This document shows positions 10,634-23,395 of a stretch of DNA of 64,000 nt, piece by piece. Under the pieces are notes generated by a model that worked only from the letters and a program-made list of their open reading frames with translations, did not search any database and was not told where the DNA came from. The stretch comes from Lentinus brumalis (taxonomy: Eukaryota > Basidiomycota > Agaricomycetes > Polyporales > Polyporaceae), in contig MARA01000007.1 of NCBI GenBank assembly GCA_001792895.1, forward strand, positions 124,001 through 188,000, read 5' to 3'. Position 1 is the stretch's first letter, and the number at the start of each line of letters is the position of its first letter. Position numbers and translations under genes: made by a program.

Positions 10634-11671
10634 ATGGCCATGTCAGTGTCCACAGCCGTCCGCCGCGTCGTACCGTCACTGACCCATGTTCTACACCGCT
10701 CAGACTGTCCAAGCTGCCCGCAGAAGTGCTGCGCGAAATCATGACCAACGTCAGCACCGTGTCCATGCTGCTGTCGTGTCGGGGACTCTTTCCGTTGCTC
10801 AGCGCCGTCGTCAATGAAGTCCTCCGCGTTCGGCGGTTTCGCTACCTCGCCCGGTACGCACCGCACTTCCCCAGTCGCATTCAATATACCGACCACACTT
10901 AGAATCGATGAACATGTCCACGACTTACTTGCCCATATGCGCGGATGCCACGCGGTCCTCATTGGGCCTTCTGCACTCCTGTTCATACTACAGGGACCCC
11001 CACCACTATCGTTCACGTTCTGCGTTCCACACGGCCAGAGCCATCAGTTCATCCATCATCTCGTCATGGGCTGCGCGTTCCGAGTTCAGCGCGACCACCA
11101 TCCCGGTATCAACCAAGGCGACTACTGCCAAGAATCGTCCCGTGGTCGATATCCAGGGGTGGAACATGTCATGCACTTGAGCCGTGTCGCCGACAACAGG
11201 ATAATCTTCGTCATCGTTGCCGTTACCGGCACAGAACCCCACCCCGGCGTAGCATCACTTCCCGCCGCCGCCATGACGAGCACCCTTATGTTCAACTACC
11301 TCACCGCCGACGGCCTTGTCACGGCATACCCCACACTCACGCTCCACCGCCGATCCCTATTCCACATCGACCGGGTGGCTCCGTGCCTGAGCGGAGCCAG
11401 TATGGCGAGCTACGCTCGAGCCGGTATAGACTACCGTATCAGACCGGATAACTGGGACTTGGACAAGGACGGTCATACTCGCCCCTGTAATCGATCATGG
11501 CTATCCCCGTGCCTGCGGAGAACATTCGGAGACGACGGATGTTTGGTAGTATCCTTCGACGGCAGCGCAGTAGACGCGCAAGGTCCCGGCTGGGTATGGG
11601 GAGGGGTCACGCAGTGTGAGACCCATGGCCATCGAATGACGCGCGTACACATGCCCGCGTGTAGTTGCTAG
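10634..11671 (+). CDS. F-box protein, degenerate nucleotidyltransferase-like domain (paralogue 3)
   Basis: Three exons (10634-10641, 10704-10853, 10903-11671) give 308 residues. The start is MAILSKLPAEVLREIMTN, a good F-box, continuing LLSCRGLF. Two introns of 62 and 49 nt have GT-AG ends and restore frame; without them the F-box and the rest lie in different frames. The second domain aligns with paralogues 1 and 2 at GCHAVLIGPSALLF, MFNYLTADGLVTAYPTLTLHR and NWDL. The strand carrying the Asp (HLDVYV in paralogue 2) here reads LSFTFCVP, so the acidic residue is lost. The acidic insert is much shorter. The last ~40 residues are doubtful and may include unrecognised intron sequence. It diverges from the SKP1 paralogue, its expected binding partner. 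Confidence 0.65.
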
Positions 11672-13232
11672 ACACAACGATGACCGACGGTCTCCCGTAC
11701 TACACGGCCACACACATACTGCATACGTACCATTGGCTCTCGCCGATCGCGCATCGCGCCACCTCATGTACAACGCCCCAACGAGCATTACATACTATTG
11801 GTCTACGTTGTCGTATATTCCGTGCAGAAAGGGGACGCGATGAGAAGAAGCAGGCGGCTGCTGCCAACTCAAGTTGTATACCGCAGTCTGCAGTGCAACG
11901 CTACGCAGTAACACAGATATGTCCCTCGTTTGCAAGGGCTCCGCAGCAGATCAAACGCGGAAAAGACCGCGCTCGTAATTTCTGGTAATTTCCGGGTAAG
12001 TTCTATCGTCATCTAATGGTTAACCAACCTACGCACCCACTCCAACTACGTCCCACGCACCTGAGAACTATCTCACATAACGACCTCGGGCCCGCCCAAC
12101 TTCCCGCCGTCCGTGCGACGAACTCCACGCCCGATCACATCAACTCACCGCCGTGCGACGTACACACCCAACTCGACCACCTGAAACACCAACCCACGCG
12201 AGCGCGCCACTCTCCCACCCCGAAAGACTTTGCATATACTGAGGCTAAGACCTGTTCACTTCTCGTGACCAGGAATGATGCTTTTGTCGCTACGCGTCGT
12301 GTGCACATGTGCGAGGCGTTCTGGATCTGATTCCGTATCGACCATGACCATTCATGTATTCACGGGCTTCTCCTTTTGGTGTGCCATTCGCAGCCTGGTA
12401 CGGGTCGGCCGAGCGAAGGTGTGTTGAGAGAGCGACGAAGACCCCAGAGTACGGTATCGCCGGGATCGTCGGAATCAGGTCATTGCGGTACAGTAGACTC
12501 AGACTGAGCAGTGAGCACCATACTTACTTCGACCGAAGACCACCGCCATCATCTTGCGCTGGCGACAACTCCCGCCCCGCGGAGAGTCGGAGACGGCACG
12601 TTGCCTGCCGGTTCCGATGGGTTGTGGGATCATACACAGGCGATGCAGCTGAACACGTAGTACAGTGTACTAACTTGATTCACATACATTTGAGGAACAT
12701 AACGGCGTTACGAGTCCTTTGTTCTGCATTCTAGGCCAACGGACTGTTGATCTCTGCTACGACGAGGCTATGACCTGGTCTAAATGTCGAGCGTGGCGAT
12801 CGGACCTGGTCGGACGGATCGGAGCGCGCGTACGGGGGTAAGTAGAGAGTCCATCGGTGTCGATGTTGGCTGGTTGGAATTGTGATGGAGACGAACCCGG
12901 CCGCTCGGGCAGCGCCTGCAGCGAGCGACCGAGGATGGATGGATGGAGCATAGTGAATGGCCGACTGGTACCGTGACTCGAGAGCAGCCCAAAAACTGAG
13001 ATTAGACAACAGGTGGGGAACCCTGAGGGGGCTGGCTGACTACTGCTCCTCATTCAGCAGGCTCAATGGCTGGTACATAGATGGACCCACAGGATCAAGG
13101 ACCGGGATCCGACCGTACGTGGCGCCAGCGCAGGGTTGCTCCCCAATACCGAATTGTGGGCGCATCGCGGCGGGACGCTGAGAACCCCCTCACCCTACCC
13201 ACCAGTCGGGTGCCTGGAGCCCGACGGGAAGG
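11672..13232. other. Intergenic stretch at the edge of the accessory island
   Basis: No supportable gene on either strand. Short frames (for example 12016-12330 and 12354-12734) have no motif. A short GGAT run (about 12931-12945) is present. It marks the transition from the accessory genes to the conserved block that starts with VPS36. Confidence 0.45.
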
Positions 13233-15411
13233 CTACTCTTGCCCGTCCCAGACATAGCCCCGAAATATGTTGACCCACCAGCGCACCTCGCCGCCCTCGC
13301 TCGCCGCCCAGGGCGCGCCCGGGGAAGAGAAGATGGATACGCCGGAGCCGCCGTCGTCCCTGCAGATCTCGCCGTCCATCTCGACCTCGTGTACCATTTC
13401 TTCTGTGAGGCCGATCGGGAGATCCTCTTCTTGAGCTACTTCGACGGTCGTTCTTGGACCCACTGGTTGATGCATGCTATCAGTGGATGACAGCAGGCGT
13501 AATGCAAGAGGCACTCACCCAGCGTCAGGATACTCACGAGTCTGGAAGCAAATGTTGCGCTCCCGTACGGGGGGGTGTGAAGTACCGAAAGGCCTGACGC
13601 TGCGAACGTTCGCATGCGGATCGGGGGAAGCGTGAAGCTTGGCAAGAGGGGCAGCACTTGGAGGAATGTCGCCGGTGGGATTAGCGCTGCAAACCCGGCT
13701 CACTGTCAGAATGTTGTTTCCCGGACAAGAAGCAGCAAGCGGAGAGGCGAATTGGCGAGATGCTCACCGACGCCACGCGCGCGGTTCCAGCCGCCCCAGA
13801 CCTCGTCAAGCGCAACAATACCGCGCTTGCGCATCATGCCCTCGCCGCCCTTCGCGCCACTGCCCTCAAGGACGCCCGCGAGCTCCTTCGCAAGCTCTTC
13901 GAACCATTTGCGCTCGTCCCGGACCATGTCCTGCGTGACCGGGGCGTTCGCCATCTGCAGGCCGAGCTGCGCAAGGGACGAGCGGATGAAGGTCGCCTCT
14001 TCCGGCTCCACGACCGGTGTCGAGAGCGTCGTCGCCCCACCGAGCGGTGCCCCAGGCACGAGAGATATACCGGGGGCAGGGGTCGAGGCTGCGGTCAGCC
14101 GCTCGTTGAGATCCTGTGCGAGCTTGACCATATCCTTCCACTTCACCATGAGCGCCTCAAGGTCCGCGAGCGCGTCCTCCATATTAGATTGAGCCGTCGC
14201 TGCGGTGGTCTCCACTGAGCGCAAGATTCCGTCTGACAGGACAGGTAATTGTCAGCCTGGTGAGACCATAACAGAGCAGCTCGGGTGCGCACTAATTCCG
14301 GACCGGCCGAGAGGGCGAGACGACGAGGATGAAGATGAAGATGGTGCCTCTACGGCTGCAGCCACCGCCTTGCTCTGAGTGCATAGCTCAGCAGCCGCAC
14401 AATCGCAGTATACAATCGGACATACCTCCCACGCCCTTCCAAGGAGAGTTCTCCTCAAGACGCTGTAGAACGCCTTGTCGCCACCTTTGCGGAAGCTGAG
14501 CCTGATCATGCGCTTGTCTGGGCTGTCGTCATTGTCATCGTCCGAGTCCGGTGCAGGCGTGGCTGAACGCGACGCCGGTGCAGATTTTGCGGGTAATCGT
14601 GGAGGCGGCGCGAGGGAAGGTTTGCGGGGTAGCGGGGTGCCGCATATCTCGCAATCCTGGAGAAGGGGGCTATTGAGAAACGTGCATGCGATGCACGCTA
14701 TCTCCCCGGTCGCAGGTGGTGCGCGAACCTCGGGTACCGGAGGCGACGGAGACGGAGAACTAGACAAGCGGAGCTTTGCGAGGTTCACGGAGGACGATGG
14801 TAGCGATTTCGATAGCGAGTATGACCCTGCTGCAGTCTGCCTGGAAGGTATGGTGATTGGTGCTTTCATTGATGCCTGAGGGACACCGCAAAGAGCACAA
14901 ACGAGGGCCGCTGAAGACGTCAAACCGATGGGATTGCGATTGCTGCATACTTCGCATTCCCAGAACTCGACTTGGCTCGATGCAGCTGGAGTGTCCAAGC
15001 TTGAATCTGCACGATCTGCCACAATCGAGGTACTAGGTCGCGGAGGCGGGTCGTTAAGATATAGGGTGATCTTGGCCGAACTGGTAAAGAGGCCCGCGTA
15101 ATATTCCGTCCGGCCAACATGGGCCAGGTCCAGCGAGAAGGAGCGCGAGAAAGAGTGAGCGTTGTCGATGTAGAACAATCTATGGGTCGTCGCATGCAGG
15201 GTCCCAGACTGGTGGTGGGGGCTTTCTGTGGGCTATGATGCATGACAGTGAGACCAAATGCGATCACAGACATAAGACTCCTAGTCGTATTGACGTACCC
15301 GTCGTAGATCCCCACGCCTTCTTGAGAGATGAGTAGAACCTCATCATCGTAGAGCAGTGCGGGAACCGGAATAGTGCCGTCGACGCTAATTGTGTAGCGC
15401 TTCAAGCTCAT
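13233..15411 (-). CDS. VPS36: Vps36, ESCRT-II subunit
   Basis: Multi-exon gene. Exon 1 begins MSLKRYTISVDGTIPVP and joins, through an intron with a GTACGT donor, to GPHHQSGTLHATTHRLFYID and a run containing DLAHVGRTEYYAGLF and KITLYL; together these form the N-terminal GLUE (PH-like) domain that binds phosphoinositide and ubiquitin. Two NZF zinc fingers follow: WECEVCSNRNP...CALCGVPQ and IACIACTFLNS...CEICGTPLP. A coiled-coil/helical section (MEDALADLEALMVKWKDM, LAQLGLQMANAPV) and the C-terminal winged-helix EAP30-type region (PIGLTEEMVHEVEMDGEICRD, WWVNIF) complete the protein. Vps36 works in ESCRT-II with Snf8/Vps22 and Vps25 to sort ubiquitinated cargo into multivesicular bodies at endosomes. 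Ser- and Pro-rich linkers between the fingers and the helical part are long. Intermediate exon borders were not all fixed. Confidence 0.93.
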
Positions 15412-17522
15412 ATTGCACGATTTGGCACGACCTCCGAATCCGTGATTCTTGATACAAAGGGTCGATGGCGAGATCAACTGCTAGCGTTCTCGCGGCCTGA
15501 GCGCAAGGACCAGACTGGCGAAGAGGTTGCGATTCGTGGCTTGGCAATTTCCGCGTGTTCGCAGAACTCGCAAGCCGCCGTGGTGGTAGTATCCAGTTGT
15601 TCCGATCCGAAAGCTTGTAACCTACTTGTTCTAAATGACTCTCAGTCCAGCTCTAGAAGACTTCGAACTTGCTCGTACTTCACCTGAGCTTGATATGCGG
15701 AAGAGAAGTGCACGCCCGCTCGATTGCGGCAAGAGATACCGGATAGACGCTGTCGCTCCATGTAGGCGCCCTGTCACCACGAGGCTACTGAACGTCTCAG
15801 ACGATCATCAGGCGCTTGATGAGCTTCGTGTTCGAGCTGGTCCTGAGCTCCACATATGGGATTATACAAGTAACAGGAAGTAGAATGTCGTATCCACCGG
15901 CCCAAGAACAACATTTTTTGTTCTGTCATGGCTTTCGCATACGACCAAGCAACTCAGTATCCAAGTCGCTGCACGCCAGACCACGACCCTATGCTGTGCG
16001 AGCTTGTTCTGCCTGTTCGACTCCGAGTTACGGATCATGCAGATAATTACATCTAGATTTGAGGTGTAAATTTCAAGTATAAGCGTACGTGAACTGTGGA
16101 GAGATGGTGTTTTGTTATCCCGGGACGAGTTCCACCGGTTGGCACCGTCGGTCCGCGCTTTCAGGCGAGCCTTCGCAGAATCAGCATATTCGAACTCCCA
16201 AGAAACTCATTAACTCAACATCATCGGCTCCTATTATCTTCCATTGAGTTTTAGGAGTCCGTTGAGGAACTGTAGTGTTCCGGACAAGACCCAAGGTTGA
16301 TCCGTATCTATATACGATTGGTCAGATAAGTGGATGCCGAGGCTGTTCTGCTCCGACACAGCATGCGTTGTATTCTGTCTGCAGAGCATACCCTCGGGTG
16401 CGATAGTGTTCATGCGATCGGACTGTTCTAACGCGTAGCAGGAAGAATCCGCTCTACTTCCGCTGAACGCCTAAATGTAAGAACCTCCGCGTATCTTCCC
16501 TACTTCACTCCTCAGTTCATGTGACATTACCGAGTCTCAAACTCTGCAGAACTAGCAAAGCGATCTCGTGAGGGGTCCATCGCGGACTATGGGCTGCGTA
16601 TGCTGTTCCCAGGCCATCGGTCTCCCCGCCCAGTGAGCGTGGGGTGGGGCGCAGCCTCGTGTCGTCTTTCCGTACACGCCTTATATACAATGGAGCAGAT
16701 ACGTAGTAGGGTAGGATTTTTAAAACGTCCGCCGGCCTCCCCTAGCCCTTTATGCGCTTCGGGGCCGACTCTCGGGCATTTGGTGCATCGATACGCTAGA
16801 GGTCGAATGACACCCAGATGAGTGAATTGCAGAGCGTCAGCGTTCGCACTCCTAACCGATACCTCTGCCCCAACTCTGCCCCACAGATGGAAGCCACCTG
16901 CCGGTAGTAATACAATATCTTCGCTGGCAATACATGGAAGTGTACACGTTCATACGGTTACGTCGGTCATCCCATTTGTGGTTGTACAGCCCCACACAGT
17001 CCTGCGTGACATTGACATACGATATACATGTACATGCTATGCGAATAAGACGTCGTTGATGTTGCAATGCAAGGTCTAAGATACATCTGTGCTGGATGGA
17101 ATATGCCTGTGAGACCGACAGCATCGCGGCGCTGGGAGAGCTCATGACGACAACAGTCATGGAAGGGCTGCGTGTCGCGTTCGAAATGTGGACGGTGAAG
17201 TATCGCTATGCGGCGACATGCTCCGCCTATCGTGAGTCGCCGTCGGCGTACCACGAGTCGCGCAGGTCGTCGTCGGTGCCAATCTGCAAACCAGGAACGA
17301 TCACATGTCAGCCAGCTCCTCCCGGACAGTATGAGAGCCACCAGGTACTGGGAACCCCACTCGTGTGACCGCAGAACGGTCCCGGGTCCATTGTGGGAAG
17401 GCGCGTGCGACGCCCGGGAGGCGCAGGGTCTACCACTGGGAACGCGCTGTGCGGGCAGGGCAGGCAGCGCGCCAACGGTGGGAAGCTCAGCCCGACCTTG
17501 GGGTAGACGCGCCCACGCCACC
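15412..17522. other. Intergenic stretch, about 2.1 kb
   Basis: Contains the VPS36 promoter at its left end. It is more AT-rich than the flanks around 15.9-16.6 kb. No open frame with recognisable sequence and no exon chain could be built on either strand. The right end may include the last exon or 3' UTR of the membrane protein on the minus strand. Confidence 0.45.
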
Positions 17523-19634
17523 TCATTTGCACCCTTGCGTCACGCCGAACGTGTACGCAGGCGGACGTCGGCGATGGACCGAGTAAAGGGCGGGTCGCAC
17601 GCGGCCACATGAATGGAGTCGGCAGCGCACGTCGCAGCGAGTGGAGGAATCGAGCACGAATGACTCACCATTACTGCGAGCCAAGTAGGGTATGGACAAT
17701 GCATCACCGGGACCGCGTCGACCGTACAGATGCACGGTCCTCATCAGATATCCGCTGTCGGGCCTCCTCCCCTCCCCATCTCCACGCCCACTCCCATCTT
17801 GTTGTGGTAAGGGTATTAAAGACGGTGCTTGCGAGACGAATGATGGTGGTCGGTCGGAGTAGCCACTCCGCTGCGATTGCGCATCGGAATTTGCACGTGA
17901 GCGCGGAGGGTGTGGGTCCGTCGCGTAGACCCCCCTTGACCCGGAACCATTCGTATGCAGGGGCATCGGCGACGTGCTTACCGGCGCTGATGTGGTCGCT
18001 ACTGGTGAGTAACCAGCGAGGATCGCGGGTATAGGGGAGGAGATGGCGGCCGCGAATGATGGTGGTGCGAAGTAGTCGTCGAGGCCGTCCTCGGGGAATG
18101 GTGGTGGGGTGGGAGGTGGGAGGTCGGCATACGAGGAGTCCTCTCCAGGTGCCGGTATCCGCGGTGGTGCCCATGGCACGGGAGAGGTGGAGGACAGCAA
18201 CGCCGTCGTCGCGTCTGGCGCACTGTACGGTGGTGGTGGTGCTGGAACGACAGTCCCAGGGAAGTACCTTGGCACGAACGGGACAGGACCCTGCATGGGC
18301 GGGCTATCCTCGGAGCCATCAGTGTGGAAGGACTCGCTGTCAAACTCGGGGTCTGAACGATTATGGGTGTGTCGGTATCGTCGGTCCCGACGCGCGGCGC
18401 GTAATCGTCGTCGGTAGATGCTGATCGCGAGCGAGAGCGCAAGGACGGCCAGGAGACCGACGCTGCCACCGACCGCACCCGCGAAGGTAGCGATGTTGTG
18501 CGTTTTCGACTGACTGGATGATCTGGAGGACATGGCGGTGGCGGGAGGAAGTCAGAGCGACACCGGCGTGGTGGAGGGCGGATATCAGGAGAAGAGGGAG
18601 AGGTGAGTGCGGGCGGAGGTATACATAACGCAGGAGCGAATCAAGAACCAGTGAGATAGTCCGGAGGACCAGCGAATAGGATAATTCGGTACGTGAGTGA
18701 ATGACAGCTTCCCGAAATACAAGCGGGAATTATACGCACAACTTGGCAGTCCCGGGACCAACGCTTGGCGCTGAGCTCCCAGTCCCTGAACTCGTTTCTT
18801 GCGATCCAGGGGCACGGCTTGTACTCGAAACAGATGTTGGGTGCGACCCGTCCCCGTCAGCGAGGCTCCCCTGAGTGTAGACTATGTAATCCAAGAGCAG
18901 GACAGAATCAGGTCCGACCTGAATCGTCAAAGAATGGGGCGCTTCTGCTAATCCGGTCTTCCCGAACACCAGCTGTGAAGGTACGAATCCGGATGCAGAT
19001 GTCGTCCCGGTATGCTGGTATGTCCCAGCACGCTGCGAGTCCAACGTGAACGTGAGGTTCATGAACGTCGGCGTCGAATTGGCTGGTGCGGCTCCGAGTG
19101 GGATTAGAGCGTAGACATAGACAGCAGACCCTGGACCAATCATCGTGAGCGGGGCCCAGCACCCAATCCGAGGTCAAAGCGCCTCCGTACACCTCGTGAT
19201 CGACAAGTGTGCCACTTACCGGTGAAATTGAATTGAGCAGAGACCGGCGGGTCTTGGAACCCGGGATCATCGCTGTCGAGGTTCGGGATGAAGAAAGGGT
19301 TGGCGGTAGGGCTGGGAATGCTGCTTGTTCTCCGGTGGTCCTCGTCAGCATCACTTCCGCTATCGTCGTCGTCGTCGTCGTCACCGCTCCCCTTTCCTTT
19401 ACCGCGATGTCCGGACCTGACTTTCGAACCATCGGGTACGTCGTCTGCGTCCACAGTAGGGATGATGTGCGTCCCGTCGTGCCATGTTCCGTTGAATGCG
19501 ATAGACGTACTCGGGCCGAGGCAGTCGGGACAAGGGACCGTTGACGCGTGCCATGAGGATGCAGGAGAATAGACTAGCAGAGCGGATGTATCGTCGACTG
19601 TGATGTTGACAGGGTCTGCATGCGTGACCAGCAT
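17523..19634 (-). CDS. Secreted-domain single-pass membrane protein, basidiomycete-specific type
   Basis: An extracellular N-terminal part (PVNITVDDTSALLVYSP, SIAFNGTWHDGTH) is interrupted by an Asp/Ser-rich linker that contains a run of Asp. It resumes with SAVYVYALIPLG, TFTLDSQRAGTY and LTIQVGPDSVLLLDYIVYT. This pattern is typical of a common Agaricomycete family with beta-sandwich-like ectodomains. One transmembrane helix follows (NIATFAGAVGGSVGLLAVLA), then basic residues and a long Pro/Ser-rich cytoplasmic tail with PPPPY. A signal peptide probably lies just upstream of 19634 (frame reading LLISPPILPFLLP), so the true start is not fixed. The 3' end is uncertain because a donor-like site occurs near 17668. 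Biochemical role unknown; a surface sensor or cell-wall role is only a guess. Confidence 0.6.
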
Positions 19635-19719
19635 GGGAAGCAGGAAGGGGAGGATTGGCGGAGAAATGAGCAGCGATATCCATGCGGGGCGGGATCCACG
19701 ACACCTGGGGTTGTGGCAT

Positions 19720-21169
19720 ATTTTCGCCTTGTCAACGTACTGACACCGCTAGAGTCTTGTCGTGAGCGACGTACCTCATATCGACTGCTTAAATAAGAAT
19801 AAGCACTACGCTTCTCAAAGCGGACGACCCAGCCTCTGGAGGTGCAACCGCATACAATTCGGTGTTTCGCTTGGAGGGTGCCAATGGTAGGACCGACTGC
19901 GCGGTGGACGACTCAGCAGGACGGTGAATGAGGGAGGCGAAATTCGAACCGTCCCAGGTAGCTGAGAGGCTTAAAGGGGCGGGAGGGCCCCAATCACCAG
20001 AACAGGCCGCTGCAAGAGAATTCTCGCAACACCGTCAACCCGAGCCGTGGGTACAGGCATGTTCCGAGTGCTGGATCGGAGCCATTAGTGCATCGTGTCG
20101 CGCCGGGGAAACATACCTTTTGGGTTGCCGGTATGGCAATGCTGCAGACATCAGGCAAGCCATGGGAACTTTCGGCGTCTCCACACCCACTGTCCTGGAG
20201 GGCTGTCTACTCTCTTTGGGAGCTCTGTGCTTGCAGCAGTATACTGGATGACGGCAACCAAAAGGCCCGTCACTGACACCCCACCGCGCCGCAGCGTTCC
20301 ACTCACTAGAAGGCAAAGAAGAACTTTCGAGTGCTGATTTGGTGTGAGACGCCTTGAATGGTCCGTAAAACGTCGCGTCGAGACGACCACCCGAAGTTTA
20401 TAGCAGTCTGGCAACTCCACGAGAAAGTTAGCATGTGGAATGATCAGTGGAGACATGCATCACTCACCTATCGATCGAAGTCTCCTTGTGCTGCTCAGTC
20501 ATACAAATGCTCTGAACGGGCTGCGGTTGCAAGGCTCCTTCGATTCGCGCAGATCCACGCTTTGGTGGAGTTGAGCTGCAGGCGCCTCCCACAAGAACCC
20601 AGGGTCTGCGGGCCTACCACGGGCGCGAAACTCAAACTACGCAGAGCAGAAACCCTTCAGGCTTCCAGTCATCTGAGCGTTCAGTGCGCCAGTACCCGAA
20701 GGACGATGGGCCGTTGTTCACGTTCTCATCGACCGGGCGCGATGTCACTCGGTGCATGCACGCGCCACTGGGCAGGGGAAGCATGCACACACCGACGACT
20801 CGTAACGCAACAGATCGAATGAAACCTTGAGCTGCACACCAGTAGGTTCGACGTGCAGTAGTCTGAAATTATTGCTGGAGGAGTCCCTGGACTCCCGCCC
20901 GCCGGAGTGGGTCCAAGGCACGTCACACATCCCGATACATCGGGCGCGTGGCAAATCGTATTTGTTCCCACTCGACATGAGGCTTCCCAGGATGGCACAC
21001 TGGTCGGCGGAGGGTAGCACAGGAGTCGCAGAACATTGTTCGTCCGCCTGGTGTAGTGGAAACCTATCAGCGCATCTTTATACACGTTCATGAGATGATA
21101 GTGTGGAACCAAGCCTCGCTCCGAGTTCGTACGACATACCAGCCACGCTTCCACCACATCGTCCGCCGA
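19720..21169. other. Intergenic stretch
   Basis: Several mid-length frames cross this stretch on both strands (for example 20358-20822), but none has motifs or coherent splice partners. No RNA gene could be supported. Confidence 0.4.
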
Positions 21170-22959
21170 CTAGACACCGTCCTCCTCTTCCTCCGGAACA
21201 GCGTGGTACTCGCCCACAACACCGGGCCCATGTGACGTGCCCTCGTCATCAGCCTCTTCGATCTCGAGGTACCCGTTCTCTTGCTCGCTGTCGTTCGCGC
21301 CCTCGACGTCCAGGGGCGCACCGAGGTTGTCAAATGCAGATGGGGAGAAGCGGAGCTCCGTCATCCGCGAGGACTCCGATGCCGAATCAACTGCGAGTGA
21401 CGGGAGTGTAAGCGAGGAATCGATCGGTGCTGTGCGCAAGTTGAGTATGAAGCGCGACATGAAGATGGACTGGAGGCTGTTGTATATCGAGCCGAGTAAG
21501 CAAGGAGCAATATTTTTTTTCCAAAAGACTGACGTGATGGAAATCAAGGACAGCGATAGAGCTCTCTGGAAGACGAGATGAGCATGCATGTTGGTCTATT
21601 ACACTGGTGTTGCGCACCTTCAGTTGGATGTAGATAATGATCGTGTTGAGGACGATGCCTGTTCTTAGTACAATCGTCATTAGCCAAGGGGAACCGGTCG
21701 AGAGTTCAGATCGTCCACGCCGCTCACAAGAAGTAAGTTGTCCCTGAAGGCACGGACGTCAGCGGAGCACACTAATATCGCAGAGAGGAGTGCGTACCAT
21801 CTCGAAGTAGATAGTATCCTATCGATGTCCGCATGTTCACCTTCCTGGCGGCGAGCACGAGTCCCAGAGTCCGGTACCACGTAATGCCCACGACGAGGAA
21901 ATTGCCGATAAAGCTGCTAACCAAGACGGCGACGGTGACTGTAGCCAGCAATTAGAACCCGTGGATAAGAAACGTCTGGACCCCGCTCCTCAAAGCAGGT
22001 AGTCTGACCTCTGGAGACCAAGTTTGTGAGCCACACAGAGTATGATAGGACCCGAAACTACTGACCTCTTCCATACCGGTAGGTCTAGTCTGTCCGGCTC
22101 ATACGAAGCCTCCGCGCAGCCGCCATAGGGCAGGCCAGTAGGGCGAATGGCGACGTACTGACCCTGCGCAAGTATGACCTATGGGCAAATGGCAGCTCTC
22201 AGTGTTTGACACAGAAGACAGGACGACTAGGCGCACGATGTTTGGAGGTATTTCAACGCAACCCAGCAAGATTAGCAAGACAGTCCAGTACCACCTGTGG
22301 TTGTTGATAGTGTGAATCCGCAGCGCCATGAAGACTGCGGATATCTGATCAGTAGATATTGAAGACCGAGGTCCAGATCACAACAAACCTATATTCACAG
22401 CCATGATGGCCATAGGGGTTATGACTTGGAGGTGCCCCGGGAAAAGACAGCTTGAGCGTTGCTCAGCATTGCGTATGCCAGCGGCGAGTAGGTTTAGTGT
22501 TAGCTTACCTCTGGCAACACAAGAAGTTTTGTCAGTACGATCCCGGTCGAAGGCGGAATGTCACGACACTAACCGAATCTGTCTCCCATGGGACGAAACC
22601 CCATAATAACAACCCCAGTGCAAAGAGCAAAAGCAGGTAGCGATTGAGCAGGAATAGAATAGTCGGAATAGACCAAGGTCTGTCCCATATTGCGCGGCGT
22701 TCGCTCGCCAAGGTGAGCAGATGCTCATAGATGATGAGCGCTAGGGGGCGGCGAAGTTCGGTCAGCGTGTAATTTAAATCTGTGGTGCAACGAGCACCAA
22801 CATTGACAACACACCAATGCAACCCAGCTCCACATAGTATCCTTGGGGCATGCTATCGACAGTATGTGAACGATCCAGTATGCGGGGGGAAAGCACTCAC
22901 AAGGCTGCGTCAAGCATCTCCCCGACCGCGACAGGTGATATGAAGTGAGGGTCGGACAT
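21170..22959 (-). CDS. DUF6533-type multi-spanning membrane protein
   Basis: Begins MSDPHFISPVAVGEMLDAAL. The DUF6533 hallmark follows, a Tyr-helix-Leu-Leu-Thr-Leu segment then Trp and a Leu-rich helix ending in Asn-Arg-Tyr: here IIYEHLLTLASERRAIW and ILFLLNRYLLLLFALGLLL. Further hydrophobic segments (WTVLLILLGCVEIPPNIVRL, GSPWLMTIVLRTGIVLNTII) and the terminal SRFILNLR block followed by an acidic cytoplasmic tail (EIEEADDEG) complete the usual ~7-helix layout. Exons are short and introns many, as is normal for this family; not every exon was fixed. The family is greatly expanded in Agaricomycetes and has no assigned function. Confidence 0.75.
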
Positions 22960-23395
22960 GGCAAGAGCGAAGAGGTCCCTGCGACTACCCTATGCGATGC
23001 CTATCCTTGAAGCCTTGAGAAAGGGAGGTTCGAAAGTCATGTCACTGCGAACGCCTTATGAGCAGGGGGGTGAATGCAAATAGGCTTTCCATGCTGTGCT
23101 TCGACTCAAACAACCTGGCGACATCCTCTCGGCATAGCATGGAGCCCGAGAGGCACATCGCAGCCGAACGCGCCGGTGCAATGCATATGGCCGGATTTTT
23201 GCAGATCCGTGGCCATATTGAGCGGAGGAAAGCATCACTTGTCAAGATAGAAGCAGTGGTGAACACATACTGTGCAGACTAGTGATACACGCTGTCGGTG
23301 GATATGATCCATCAGGCCGCCCATAGCCAAGGCTCGAGCATGCCTCCAGTCTTGACGTCAAAGAGAGCGAACCTTTATCTCTGCACAGCCCAGGC
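22960..23395. other. Intergenic stretch between two minus-strand genes
   Basis: Holds the promoter of the DUF6533 gene and the 3' flank of the FMP46-like gene. No other feature was recognised. Confidence 0.45.

Noticed and set aside
16967..17521. Minus-strand frame of about 180 codons
   Set aside because: Arg/His/Pro-rich with no motif; likely a chance frame.
20358..20822. Plus-strand frame of about 150 codons
   Set aside because: No motif, no sensible splice partners and composition like other chance frames in GC-rich DNA.
21041..21110. tRNA-like D-arm TGGTGTAGTGG
   Set aside because: No T-arm consensus or acceptor stem pairing follows at the right distance.
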